Shown in pieces: positions 26,003 to 35,227 of a stretch of DNA of 64,000 nucleotides. Numbering within the stretch: position 1 is the first letter of the stretch; every line of letters starts with the position of its first letter. The notes under the pieces are model-generated. The model saw only the letters and a list, made by a program, of their open reading frames with translations. It ran no database searches and was not told where the DNA came from. The translations under genes were made by a program, and so were the position numbers. Origin of the DNA: Pseudomonas sp. NC02 (GTDB lineage Bacteria > Pseudomonadota > Gammaproteobacteria > Pseudomonadales > Pseudomonadaceae); contig NZ_CP025624.1 in NCBI RefSeq assembly GCF_002874965.1, positions 5,766,001 through 5,830,000 on the forward strand, in the 5' to 3' direction.

Positions 26003-27638
26003 CAAACCGCAGCCTGCGGGCTCGCCTGCGATCAAGACGCGGCGCTTCAGCGTCTCGCTGGTGTGGATCGTGCCGATTGTCGCGGTGCTGGTGGGCATTT
26101 CGCTGGTGGTGCACAGCATCCTTCAGCAAGGGCCGAGCATTACCATTACCTTCAAGACCGGCAGCGGCCTGACCGCCAACAAGACCGACGTGAAATACCG
26201 CAACGTGGTGATCGGCCAGGTGACTGATGTGGAGTTGAGCGACGATCAGAAAAGCGTCAACGCCACGATCAAACTGTCCAAGCAGGCTGAAAGCTTCACC
26301 CGTGAAGACTCGCAGTTCTGGGTGGTGCGCCCACGTATCGGTGCCGGCGGCGTTTCCGGTATCGACACGCTGCTCTCCGGGGATTACATCGGCGCCGATA
26401 TCGGCCAGTCCGATACTCGCGCCAACCGGTTCACCGGCCTGGAAAACCCGCCGCCCATTACCTATGGCGAACCGGGCAAGCGCTTCACGCTGCACACCCA
26501 GGACCTGGGTTCGCTGGATATCGGCTCCCCCGTGTACTACCGCAAGATTCCCGTTGGCCAGGTGGTGGCCTATGCCCTGGACGCTGACGGCAAGGGCGTG
26601 AACATCGACGTGTTCGTGCATGCACCCAATGACGCCTACGTCACCGAGAACACCCGGTTCTGGAACGCCAGCGGGATTGATGTGAGTGTCGGCGCCAACG
26701 GGTTTGCGCTGAAAACCGAATCCTTGTCGTCCATGCTGGTGGGCGGCATCGCCTTCCTCGCCCCGCCCTACAGCCCAAACGACAAGCCGGCAGACGAAGA
26801 ACACTCCTACGAACTGTTCGCCGACCAGCAAACCGCGCTGGCCCCGCCCAATGGCAAGGCGCAATACCTGAACCTGCGGTTCGACCAGGCCTTGCGCGGG
26901 CTTACGGTGGGTGCGCCAGTGGAATTCCTGGGTATCGAATTCGGCAAAGTGGTGTCGATCAACCTGGATTTCGACGAGAAAAAACGCAGCTTCCCGGTCA
27001 ACGTCGGCATCGTGATCTACCCGCAGCGCCTCGGCGAAGCCAACACCAAAATGCTCACGGTCTTGAAGCATGACCCCAACGACGAAGCCGGCGGTGTGCG
27101 CCTGATAGGCAGCTTCATCGAACACGGCCTGCGCGCCCAGGCCCGCAGCGGCAACCTGCTCACTGGCCAGCTGTATATCGCCCTGGACTTCTTCCCCAAG
27201 GCCGACAAAGTCGTGTTTGACCCGAACCTGCGCCCCGTCAGTATTCCGACCATCCCCGGCAACCTGGAACAACTGCAGGAAAAACTCGAAGGCATCGTCA
27301 ACAAGATCAACCAGCTGCCGATCGAGCGAATTGCCGGCAACCTCGACGGCAGCCTGGTGGAACTGCGCAAGGGTCTCGGCCAGTTCAACGCCAAGACACT
27401 GCCGGGGGTGCAAAACACGCTGGCCGACGTGAGTAAAACCCTGCAATCCGCCAGTTCGACCCTGGCCGAGGATTCGCCGCAACGGGAACAGTTGACCCAG
27501 ACCCTGGACGAACTGAGCCGCATGTCGCGCTCCCTGCGAGAGCTGTCGGACTACCTGGCACGCCATCCCGAATCGCTGATTCGCGGTCGCCCCGACAACG
27601 CCGCGCCCTCCGACCTGCAAGGGCCACCGCGCAAATGA
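25983..27638 (+). CDS. pqiB: MCE-family intermembrane transport protein PqiB
   Basis: The 551-residue protein has one N-terminal transmembrane helix (about 24-44), then MCE/MlaD-type repeats starting near residue 52 and a helical C-terminal region with coiled-coil character (about 420-530). E. coli PqiB (546 residues) has three MCE domains that stack into hexameric rings with a helical tube spanning the periplasm. The similar length here argues for the same architecture. It lies between the pqiA genes and pqiC. Confidence 0.94.
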   Translation: MASQTTDKPQPAGSPAIKTRRFSVSLVWIVPIVAVLVGISLVVHSILQQGPSITITFKTGSGLTANKTDVKYRNVVIGQVTDVELSDDQKSVNATIKLSKQAESFTREDSQFWVVRPRIGAGGVSGIDTLLSGDYIGADIGQSDTRANRFTGLENPPPITYGEPGKRFTLHTQDLGSLDIGSPVYYRKIPVGQVVAYALDADGKGVNIDVFVHAPNDAYVTENTRFWNASGIDVSVGANGFALKTESLSSMLVGGIAFLAPPYSPNDKPADEEHSYELFADQQTALAPPNGKAQYLNLRFDQALRGLTVGAPVEFLGIEFGKVVSINLDFDEKKRSFPVNVGIVIYPQRLGEANTKMLTVLKHDPNDEAGGVRLIGSFIEHGLRAQARSGNLLTGQLYIALDFFPKADKVVFDPNLRPVSIPTIPGNLEQLQEKLEGIVNKINQLPIERIAGNLDGSLVELRKGLGQFNAKTLPGVQNTLADVSKTLQSASSTLAEDSPQREQLTQTLDELSRMSRSLRELSDYLARHPESLIRGRPDNAAPSDLQGPPRK

Positions 27639-27655
27639 CCACAGGAGCAACCACC

Positions 27656-28210
27656 ATGGCTTTGCCGCTGAAGATCACGCTGCTCACCGGGTTGCTGCTG
27701 CTGACGGCGTGCCGCAGTGAGCCCATTCAATTTCATACCCTGACGCCGGTGCAGCGCAGCAATGCGTCATTGGCCGCGGGGGGCGAGATCCGGATTGAAA
27801 GCATCACGGTCCCGCCACAGGTCGACAGGCCACAGATTGTCATCCGCCAGGGTGACAGCGGCGTGGCCATTCTCGAGACGCAATGGTGGGCTGCCAGCCT
27901 GGTGGATGAGTTGCGCAGCGCGCTGGTGGATCAACTCGCCAGCAGCCGGAAAAACCTGGCGGTGCGCATTGAGGTCCAGCGCTTTGACTCGATCCCCGGG
28001 CAGTACGCCCTGCTCGACGTCAAATGGCGGCTTCGCCAGACGGGCACGGACGAACGCACGCCGCTGACGTGTCGCACGGTGGTGCAGTCGCCATCCGGCC
28101 CGACCATTGACGACCTGGTGATCGCGCAGCAAAACAACGTCAAGCGGTTTGCCGCGCTGCTCAGCCAGGCCGCCGACAAGTCATCGAGTGAGTGCCCCGC
28201 CGTGCGGTAA
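27656..28210 (+). CDS. pqiC: PqiC-like outer-membrane lipoprotein (ABC-type transport auxiliary)
   Basis: A lipoprotein of 184 residues with lipobox cysteine C19 (LLTAC), matching the PqiC/YmbA family that anchors the PqiB tube to the outer membrane. I chose the ATG at 27656 because AGGAG lies 8 bases upstream and the signal peptide then has normal length. The alternative ATG at 27635 overlaps the pqiB stop and would add seven residues. Confidence 0.87.
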   Translation: MALPLKITLLTGLLLLTACRSEPIQFHTLTPVQRSNASLAAGGEIRIESITVPPQVDRPQIVIRQGDSGVAILETQWWAASLVDELRSALVDQLASSRKNLAVRIEVQRFDSIPGQYALLDVKWRLRQTGTDERTPLTCRTVVQSPSGPTIDDLVIAQQNNVKRFAALLSQAADKSSSECPAVR

Positions 28211-28233
28211 ACATTGATCCAGGGGATCGAGCC

Positions 28234-28578
28234 ATGCGCACATTCTGGAAGTGGTATCAACAACTGCTGGAGAATGACTTCAGCACCCAGGTCTTCGACA
28301 ATGTGAAGAACCTGCTGGTATGCGCGCTGTTGTTTGCTGCGGGCACCAACGCACTGGCCGGGAAACATCAGCTGTTCCTCGGCATCCTGGCGTCAAGCGT
28401 GGCCGGGTGGGGCTTGATCGTCGTTTCAAGCTTGCTGATGGTGCTGAATGTGAGCGATGGCATCCGCCGGCTCGCCAAGCTGCGTTATCACCTGGTCCTT
28501 CAGCTGCTGCTTATCCTGATCTATGTACTGGTGGCAGCCCGCGTGGTGGAAATCGTCTGGGGCTTTCGATCCCATTGA
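28234..28578 (+). CDS. small inner membrane protein of unknown function, last gene of the pqi operon
   Basis: A 114-residue protein with three hydrophobic segments (about 28-48, 50-72 and 86-108) and a short charged N-terminus (MRTFWKWYQQ). I do not recognise a named family. It is 23 bases downstream of pqiC with an AGGGG ribosome binding site and ends 9 bases before the convergent regulator gene, so it is almost certainly co-transcribed with pqiAABC. An accessory role in the transporter or in membrane stress is a guess from position only. Confidence 0.8.
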   Translation: MRTFWKWYQQLLENDFSTQVFDNVKNLLVCALLFAAGTNALAGKHQLFLGILASSVAGWGLIVVSSLLMVLNVSDGIRRLAKLRYHLVLQLLLILIYVLVAARVVEIVWGFRSH

Positions 28579-28587
28579 TCCAGGTTT

Positions 28588-31317
28588 CTACCCCAGCAAT
28601 CCCATCTCCTGCGCCCGCGCCACCGCCTGTGTGCGCCGCTCCACCCCGAGCTTGCTGTTGATATGGCTGGCGTGGGTTTTCACGGTGTGCAGGGAGATAA
28701 ACAGCTGATTGCTGATCTCCTGGTTTGAACAACCCTGTGCGATCAGGTGCAGCACCGCCAGTTCACGGGTGCTCAGGGTCTCCAGTGTGTGTGGGGTTTC
28801 AACTACTGCAACATCCGGCAAGAGTGCCAGCAGGCCCTGGTTCATCAGTCCATGGGGATCCCGGGAAAGCTGCTCCCGCGTCCACTCGGGATAGCGTTCC
28901 AACAGGCGCTGGAAAGGTTGCATCGCGCCACCGGCAGCCGCTTCAAGCGCGCGGGCAAACACCGGGCGGGCCTGGGCTTCCTGGCCACCGTCCAGCAGTA
29001 ACAGTGCCTGCTGGGTCAGCGCCATCAGGCTGATCATCTGCCGGCCGCTGTTATGGGCCTGGCGTGCCAGTTCATCGAGCCGTTGCAGTGAAGCCGCCGG
29101 CTGATGACGGATGGCGTCGAGTGCCGCCTGTTGCAACTCGATATGTTGCGGCAGGTGCGGGTGGAACTCCGGTGCGGCAGCGGCCTGTTCACCGTTGTAG
29201 GTTTGCCCCAGCCGCGTCAGCCAGGCATCGGCCAGGTCGGTGCGCCCCTGAGCCAGCCATAGCTCGCATTTGACCAGGGTGATCATCGCCAGATAGAAAA
29301 TCGGCGGCACGTCCCAGATATGCATCAAGCGCTCGGCCTCGGCCAATTCGGCAAAGGCCACGGAGAAGTCGCCACGGCGACCTTCGAAGCTGGCGATCAC
29401 ACAGTGGCCGATCAACACGCTGATATCCCGACAGGCTCGCGCCTCCGTCAACCCGGCACGCAGCCGAGCGAGCCCGGCTTCAGGCTGGCAGCGCATCAGC
29501 AGCAAATAGCCTTCGTACAACGCCAGGCGCGCGCGCACTGCGTACAGGCGTTGCGGCGCCAGGCCTTGCAAACGTTGCAGGCCCTGGCGCACCTCATCCA
29601 GCGACCGCAGGATCTCGCCACGGGCCTGCAGTACACGCGCTCGGTCGTAATGGGCCAGCGCTTCAAACAATGGATTGCCGACCCGCTGCGCCAACTCCAG
29701 GGATTCGCGGTTCAGGCCGCGGGCGCGCCACAGGTCGGCGTCGACAATGGCCAGGTTGGACAGGGTCGACAGGCACATCAACCGCTGGCCATAGCGTTTG
29801 TGCGGCAGGCTTTCCAGGGCCTCGCTGCAATACGACTGGGTCAGCTCACGATCACCACGGCCCCGGGCAATAATCCCGCTGAGGGCCAGCCATTGCGCCA
29901 GCATCGACTTTTGCGCGGTGGCCGACGGGGCCGGTAAAAAACGGCTGAGGTGGCTGGCCAGTTCCTGCGCCGCATCCAGCTGGCAGGCCAGGCCCAACGC
30001 CCAGCTGTAGAGCACGATCAGGCGTGGCGTACTCATCAGCAAACTGTCGGGCAAGTCCATTTTCCAGCGCAGCAGCATGCCGACATTCTGCTCCGCCAGC
30101 AGTTGCTCTTCGGACAGGTTCTGCACCAGGTTTGCCGCCACATCCAGGTGACCCGCACGCAGCGCCTGCTCCACTGCCTCGTCGATCAAGCCCTGGGCAT
30201 TGAACCAGCGGCAGGCCCGCAGGTGCAGGCTGGCTGCCGGCAACACGGCATTGCTCGCGCGCCGGGTGCGCAGCAGGTCGGAAAACAGATGGTGATAACG
30301 GTACCAATGGCCCTGCTCGTCCAGCGGCACCAGGAATACCTGGTGGGCTTGCAGGTAGCGCAGGATTTCCGTGCTGTCGTGGGCCTCGCGCACGGCGTCG
30401 CACAGCTCGCTGCAAAAGCGCTCCTGGGACGCGGTGTCGTAGAGGAACGCCTGGACTTCCGAGGGCAGGCAGTCGATGACCTCTTCGAGCAGGTAATCGC
30501 GGATCAGCCCTTCCCCGCCGTGCAAACCCTGGGGCAGCGTACCTTCGCTGCCGGCCTCGGAAGCCGCCAGCAGCCAGAAACGCAGGCCGGCCACCCAGCC
30601 TTCGCTGCGCCGGATCAGGTTATCCAGGGCTTCACCACGCAATGAACTGCTGTGGCGATCCAGCAGCGCCAGGGATTCGCCGTGAGTCAGGCGCAGGTCC
30701 TGCTCGTGCAGTTCCAGCAAATGCCGGGACAGGCGCAGTCGGGCCAGGTGCCAGTCGGGACGCTGGCGGCTGGTGACCAGCACCAGCAGGCCGTCGGGCA
30801 GGTGATTGAGGAAAAATTGCAGGCAGCGGTCGAGTACCGGGCCCTGGGCCAGATGGTAGTCATCCAGCACCAGCAACAGCGGCGCCTGGGTCGACAGGTG
30901 CACCGTCAGTTCATCCAGCAGGCCGTCGAGCCATTCTTCAAAGGCGAAGGGTTGGTGACGCTGGCGCATTTTCAGCAGGCCCAGGGATTGGGCGCCCAAC
31001 TGCGGGAAGTATTGCTGCAAGCCGTCGAGCAGGCGTTCAAGAAAACGTCCCGGGTCGTTGTCCCGGGGACTTAGCCCCAACCACAGGCTTTGCCAGTGGG
31101 CCGGCAGGCTCTGGCAGAACTCCACCGCCAGCGAACTCTTGCCGAACCCGGCCGGGGCGCTGACCAGCAACAGACGCCCGGCCAACCCTTCACTCAGCCG
31201 TTCGCACAGGCGCGGTCGCAACACGTAGCCGTCAGGCAGTGGGGGTCGATAGAAGCGCCCTTCCAGGGTCGGAATCACCGCGCTGGCAGGCCCTTGAATT
31301 CGGGACAGATCAGTCAT
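28588..31317 (-). CDS. MalT/AlkS-type LuxR-family transcriptional activator
   Basis: A 909-residue STAND ATPase regulator: Walker A loop SAPAGFGKSS at about 53-62, Walker B-like LLLVLDDYH, a long helical repeat region, and a C-terminal LuxR helix-turn-helix in the last 65 residues (LSTRELAVLHLIAQGCSNQEI). This is the layout of MalT and of AlkS, which controls alkane use in P. putida. Such proteins bind a small inducer and ATP, then activate nearby operons. The adjacent DUF1329/DUF1302/acyl-CoA ligase genes are the natural targets. A start 33 bases further upstream is possible. Confidence 0.88.
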   Translation of the reverse strand: MTDLSRIQGPASAVIPTLEGRFYRPPLPDGYVLRPRLCERLSEGLAGRLLLVSAPAGFGKSSLAVEFCQSLPAHWQSLWLGLSPRDNDPGRFLERLLDGLQQYFPQLGAQSLGLLKMRQRHQPFAFEEWLDGLLDELTVHLSTQAPLLLVLDDYHLAQGPVLDRCLQFFLNHLPDGLLVLVTSRQRPDWHLARLRLSRHLLELHEQDLRLTHGESLALLDRHSSSLRGEALDNLIRRSEGWVAGLRFWLLAASEAGSEGTLPQGLHGGEGLIRDYLLEEVIDCLPSEVQAFLYDTASQERFCSELCDAVREAHDSTEILRYLQAHQVFLVPLDEQGHWYRYHHLFSDLLRTRRASNAVLPAASLHLRACRWFNAQGLIDEAVEQALRAGHLDVAANLVQNLSEEQLLAEQNVGMLLRWKMDLPDSLLMSTPRLIVLYSWALGLACQLDAAQELASHLSRFLPAPSATAQKSMLAQWLALSGIIARGRGDRELTQSYCSEALESLPHKRYGQRLMCLSTLSNLAIVDADLWRARGLNRESLELAQRVGNPLFEALAHYDRARVLQARGEILRSLDEVRQGLQRLQGLAPQRLYAVRARLALYEGYLLLMRCQPEAGLARLRAGLTEARACRDISVLIGHCVIASFEGRRGDFSVAFAELAEAERLMHIWDVPPIFYLAMITLVKCELWLAQGRTDLADAWLTRLGQTYNGEQAAAAPEFHPHLPQHIELQQAALDAIRHQPAASLQRLDELARQAHNSGRQMISLMALTQQALLLLDGGQEAQARPVFARALEAAAGGAMQPFQRLLERYPEWTREQLSRDPHGLMNQGLLALLPDVAVVETPHTLETLSTRELAVLHLIAQGCSNQEISNQLFISLHTVKTHASHINSKLGVERRTQAVARAQEMGLLG

Positions 31318-31465
31318 CGCCGGGCTCTTGTAGAAGGCTGTTGTCGGCATTGCAGATGTCCGCAGACTAGCGGTAAAAGCGGCAGCTTTGTAGATCTTTG
31401 CAACATTTGTCTGAAAAAGACTACAACAAAAAATATCCGGACTTCTTCTGTAACGACCGACACTC

Positions 31466-31557
31466 TGTGGCGAGGGAGCTTGCTCCCGCTGGAGTGCGCA
31501 GCGCTCCCGTTTTTGTGGCTGCTACGCATCCCTGCGGGAGCAAGCTCCCTCGCCACA
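31466..31557. repeat. paired REP element (REPIN), family TGTGGCGAGGGAGCTTGCTC
   Basis: Two inverted copies of a sequence starting TGTGGCGAGGGAGCTTGCTC face each other around a short divergent centre. A second copy of this pair is at 57813-57918. It lies between the start of the LuxR-type regulator and the end of the DUF1329 gene. Such units are mobilised by RAYT transposases; none is present in this window. Confidence 0.9.
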
Positions 31558-31566
31558 GTGGTCGCG

Positions 31567-31598
31567 CAAAAAAAAGCCCCGAACCAGTCGGGGCTTCT
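31567..31598 (-). terminator. intrinsic terminator after the DUF1329 gene
   Basis: On the minus strand a GAAGCCCCGAC / GTTCGGGGCTT hairpin is followed by a run of eight T, about 30 bases after the DUF1329 stop codon. Confidence 0.88.
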
Positions 31599-31626
31599 TC
31601 GAGGATGCGGCCTCGTTTACAGCAAG

Positions 31627-32991
31627 TTAGCGAACACCATCCTGGCGCAGAGCCGCCGGGGTGAAGTCGCTGGTGGTGGCGGTGAAACCGAAGTCATAGG
31701 CCTGTTTCTCTTCGTTCTTCATGCCCAGTGCCAGGTAGCGGCCGGACTGCAGGTCGTAGAGGGTTTCGAGGGCGTACCACGGCACTTGCTTGTCGTAGTA
31801 GTTCTCGGCATGGGCTTCCGCCACGCGCCACAGCTGGCCACGACCGTCGTAGTGGTCGATGACCGCGGCTTGCCAAGTGTCTTCGTCGATGAAGAAGTCA
31901 CGCTTGGCGTAGATATGGCGCTGGCCTTCCTTCAGGGTTGCAACCACATGCCACACGCGGCGCAGCTCGTAGCGCGCCAGGTCCTGGTTGATGTGGCCGG
32001 CCTTGATGATGTCGACATACTTGAGCTTCGGATCGTCGAGTTTGTAGCTGTTTTCGGCGATGTACAGTTCCTTCTTGCCTTCCAGTTTCCAGTCGTAGCG
32101 GTCCGGTGCACCGTTGAACATGTCGAGGTTGTCGGAGGTACGCAGGCCGTCGGCGGCGGTACCCGGGCCGTCATACGACACTTGCGGTGCCCGGCGCACT
32201 CGACGCTGGCCGGCGTTGTAGACCCACGCCGAACGCGGCTCTTTCACCTGGTCGAGGGTTTCGTGCACCAGCAGCACACCACCGGCCAGACGTGCCGGCG
32301 CAGTCACTTGCTGCTTGAAGTAGAACAGGATGTTGCCCGGGTTTTTCGGGTCGTAGTCCTTCATCTTGTCGCGGAACACGAACTGATCACGGAAATACAC
32401 CAGGCTGAACGAGCCGTTGGTTTGCGGCGTGGCCTGGGTCACCAGGCGGGTCACGCTGCCGCCGCGATAGCGGGTGATGTGGTTCCAGATCACTTCAACG
32501 CCGCTTTTCGGAATCGGGAACGGTACGGCGGTTTCAAAGTTTTCCAGGCCGTTGCCGCCGGACACCAGGTTGGTGCTGGTGGCGTTTTTCTTGATGGCGG
32601 CGAACACATCAGCTGGCACCGTGGCGCCGCGATGGGTCGGGTAGACCGGCATCTTGAAGGTGTCGGGGTAGCGCTTGAACATCGCGTACTGCCCCGGCGC
32701 CAGCTTGTCCTTGTACTGCTCGACGTTCTGCGCGGTGATGGTGAATTGCGGTTGTTCGTTGGCGTATGGGTTGGCGAGGAAGCCACGGGCATCCACGGCA
32801 CCGGCGTTGGTTGGCAGCGGCGACCATTTAGGGATGGTGCCGGCCGCGTTACCGGCCATTTCGGCGCCCATCGGGGTCAGGGTCGTGCCGAGCTTGGCGG
32901 CTTCATCCGCCGAGACCGCCGCCATGACGCTACCCGCCATGATCGACAGCCCCAGCACACCCACCTGCAACAGATTTTTAGTTATTTTCAT
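31627..32991 (-). CDS. DUF1329 domain-containing exported protein
   Basis: A 454-residue protein with a Sec signal peptide (MKITKNLLQVGVLGLSIMAG, cleavage near ...SVMA). The rest matches the DUF1329 family, about 450 residues long and with no experimentally settled biochemical role that I can name. It is a distant relative of outer-membrane lipoprotein-sorting folds. It is 43 bases downstream of the DUF1302 gene with an AAGGA binding site, so the two are one operon. The pair recurs in Pseudomonas near genes for hydrophobic or ester substrates. Confidence 0.9.
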   Translation of the reverse strand: MKITKNLLQVGVLGLSIMAGSVMAAVSADEAAKLGTTLTPMGAEMAGNAAGTIPKWSPLPTNAGAVDARGFLANPYANEQPQFTITAQNVEQYKDKLAPGQYAMFKRYPDTFKMPVYPTHRGATVPADVFAAIKKNATSTNLVSGGNGLENFETAVPFPIPKSGVEVIWNHITRYRGGSVTRLVTQATPQTNGSFSLVYFRDQFVFRDKMKDYDPKNPGNILFYFKQQVTAPARLAGGVLLVHETLDQVKEPRSAWVYNAGQRRVRRAPQVSYDGPGTAADGLRTSDNLDMFNGAPDRYDWKLEGKKELYIAENSYKLDDPKLKYVDIIKAGHINQDLARYELRRVWHVVATLKEGQRHIYAKRDFFIDEDTWQAAVIDHYDGRGQLWRVAEAHAENYYDKQVPWYALETLYDLQSGRYLALGMKNEEKQAYDFGFTATTSDFTPAALRQDGVR

Positions 32992-33034
32992 GTTCTGGTT
33001 CTTCCTTAAAACATACTGCTTAAAGAGAGTGTGC

Positions 33035-34897
33035 TTAGAAGTTCACGCCGACGCTCAAGGCGACAAAGTCGCGGTCGTCCACGGTGCTGTAGTCGCCACC
33101 AAAGAAGTTGGTGTAGGCCAGGCTCGCGGTGTAAGTGTTCTGGTACTCGGCGTCCAGCCCGAGGCTGATCGCCTTGCGGCCTTCCTCGAAGTTACCGCCA
33201 GGGCCAGGCGAGTAACCCTTAACGTCATGGGACCAGGCCACGTTGGGTTTGAGGTTGACGCCGGCAAACACATCCGGGTATTCCCAGATCGCACGGCCAC
33301 GGTAGCCCCACGAAGTTGCAGTAGTGAAGCCGTCGTTGTTGCAACTGGTGTTCAGGCCGTTGGCATTGGGAAGGCCAGCACCTTGGGCGGTAGAGTTGTT
33401 CAATGCCGCACACGCGCCGTTAGGCAGGGTACCCGGGCCAAACACCGGATCACGGCCATAGCGAACCTTGGACTTGCTCTCCAACCCGCCGACATAGGTC
33501 ATACCGACTTCGCCCACCAGCGTCAGGCGGCTGGCGCCCATGACCTGGTCAAAGAAGTGGGTGAACGTGGTTTGGAGTTGAGTGATTTCCTTACGGCGAT
33601 AACCATGCAAATCCTGGCCTGGTACACCGCTTAACAACGAAGCATCCTTGAGCACCGGGAAGCCCAGAGGGCGAACGCCGGCAAACAGGATGTCGGTGGA
33701 GTTCAACTGCACAGGCGCGTTGGGCCGGTAGCTCAACTCGCCGCTCCATGCCGTGCCGGTAGGCAACGTGGTGGAGAAACTCAAGCCAAAGAGGTGGATG
33801 TCTTCCGGATACTCAACGAAGTATTGCGAGTTGCCCGCCACCACCAGTGCAGCTGCCTGACCCAAAGGCCTGGCTCTGTCGTAGACCGACTGAGGCGCGC
33901 CAGTTGCACTGAAAATCGGCGCACGGCTGTGGTAGTTCATGTAGTAGGCGCCGAACTCGGTGTCCAGCGGCTCAAAGTTGTAGTGCATTGCGACGCCGTA
34001 TTGGCCGCCGTCACGTGCGTTACGGTTCGGACCGCGGCGCACCAGGACGCCCTCGTCATTAACGTCGACGCCCAAGGCGGCCAAGCTCGGCAAAGCGGCC
34101 GGGTTGATCGTGGAACGCTTGTTCAACACCCGCAAATTATCGTTACAGCCGGTGGTAATGATGTCGGGCTGCGAGAAAAACGTGCCGCAGTTATCGGTCA
34201 CGGTCTTGTCCCAACCGATCTGATAGAAGCCTTCAGCCGACAGGTTGTCGGTCAGCGTTTGCGACAGGTAGAACATGTTGACCGGAATCAGGCCCTCCTT
34301 GATCTCGGCTCCCGGACGACGGAATGCAGCCACGTCGATCGGGTTGATGGCGTTGATACCGCCACCAATGAACGTGCTCTCACCCCAGCTCACTACCTGC
34401 TTGCCCAACCGTACGGAACCCGGTTCATCACCAATCGAGTAGTTGTGGTAGACGAAGGCGTCGAGAATCTGCCCGCCGGAAGATCGGGCGCCTGTTGGGC
34501 GGTTGTTGTCGCTGATGTTCTTGAAATCGAGGTCGTCGTCTTTAAGCTTGAAGTCATACCAGTACTTGCCCCGGACAAACACGCCGGTGTCGCCGTATTT
34601 CAACTCAAGGTCATGAATGCCTTTGAAGATCTTCGAGAAGGAATCGCCCTTGTCGAAGTTCAGGTGACCGTCATCCGAGGTTTGCGACAACCCCCTGCCA
34701 CCGTTGTTGGCACCGATCAGGTCCTTGTTGCGGCCCGCAGTCGACCAACTGGCTCCGACCGACAGGGACGAGTCAAAGCTGCCTTCGATTTCACCGATGT
34801 TGAAACTGACGCCGAATGCGGGCCCGGCGAGCGTAGAGGCGAGGCTGACGGCCAAAGGCAGTTTTGCCCGGCGCCAGAACTGGTGTGCTGAGATCAT
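33035..34897 (-). CDS. DUF1302 domain-containing protein, probable outer-membrane beta-barrel
   Basis: The chosen ATG (GGAG 8 bases upstream) gives 620 residues with a signal peptide ending near AGPAFG. The mature protein is rich in alternating aromatic/polar strands with repeated short turns, and it ends in a phenylalanine (SVGVNF), a typical last-strand signal of outer-membrane barrels. It matches DUF1302, a family of unknown function. With DUF1329 it is likely to admit or bind a hydrophobic substrate; the substrate is unknown. Confidence 0.88.
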   Translation of the reverse strand: MISAHQFWRRAKLPLAVSLASTLAGPAFGVSFNIGEIEGSFDSSLSVGASWSTAGRNKDLIGANNGGRGLSQTSDDGHLNFDKGDSFSKIFKGIHDLELKYGDTGVFVRGKYWYDFKLKDDDLDFKNISDNNRPTGARSSGGQILDAFVYHNYSIGDEPGSVRLGKQVVSWGESTFIGGGINAINPIDVAAFRRPGAEIKEGLIPVNMFYLSQTLTDNLSAEGFYQIGWDKTVTDNCGTFFSQPDIITTGCNDNLRVLNKRSTINPAALPSLAALGVDVNDEGVLVRRGPNRNARDGGQYGVAMHYNFEPLDTEFGAYYMNYHSRAPIFSATGAPQSVYDRARPLGQAAALVVAGNSQYFVEYPEDIHLFGLSFSTTLPTGTAWSGELSYRPNAPVQLNSTDILFAGVRPLGFPVLKDASLLSGVPGQDLHGYRRKEITQLQTTFTHFFDQVMGASRLTLVGEVGMTYVGGLESKSKVRYGRDPVFGPGTLPNGACAALNNSTAQGAGLPNANGLNTSCNNDGFTTATSWGYRGRAIWEYPDVFAGVNLKPNVAWSHDVKGYSPGPGGNFEEGRKAISLGLDAEYQNTYTASLAYTNFFGGDYSTVDDRDFVALSVGVNF

Positions 34898-35227
34898 CGA
34901 CGCTACTCCATGTGCATTATTGTTATGGCAGTGAGTCGTTTCTAAGGGCTTGTAACGGCCGGAATACAACGATTCCAATGCCGGGCGAACAGATGAACCC
35001 GCCAGGTTCACAGCACCGCACCTTGAAAAACTCTGGGATGGACTATAGCCAGCAGGGGGTAGCGCTTGATCCCTCTAAAGTGTGATTTGCATCACCAACC
35101 CGTCTGCCACAACCCTTTCGCCATGCCGGCGATAGCCAGCGCGGCAAGGATGGCTGAAAATTGGCAAATCACAAGTGAAGGCTTGGACTAGAGCGCTGCC
35201 GTGCCCGCGAGGGCACGGCAAGCAGCG
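34898..35227. promoter_or_regulatory. promoter region of the DUF1302-DUF1329 operon
   Basis: This 330-base gap has no gene. On the minus strand a TATAGT (complement of 35042-35047) is a good -10 element, but no matching -35 exists 17 bases upstream, as expected for an activator-dependent promoter. Just upstream lie TGTGATTTGCATCACC (35081-35096), a near-consensus CRP/Vfr-type site, and the decamer CTCTAAAGTG (35073-35082), which recurs inverted in front of the ligase gene. A 10-bp-stem hairpin (35197-35220), without a T-run, follows the ligase stop codon. Confidence 0.6.
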
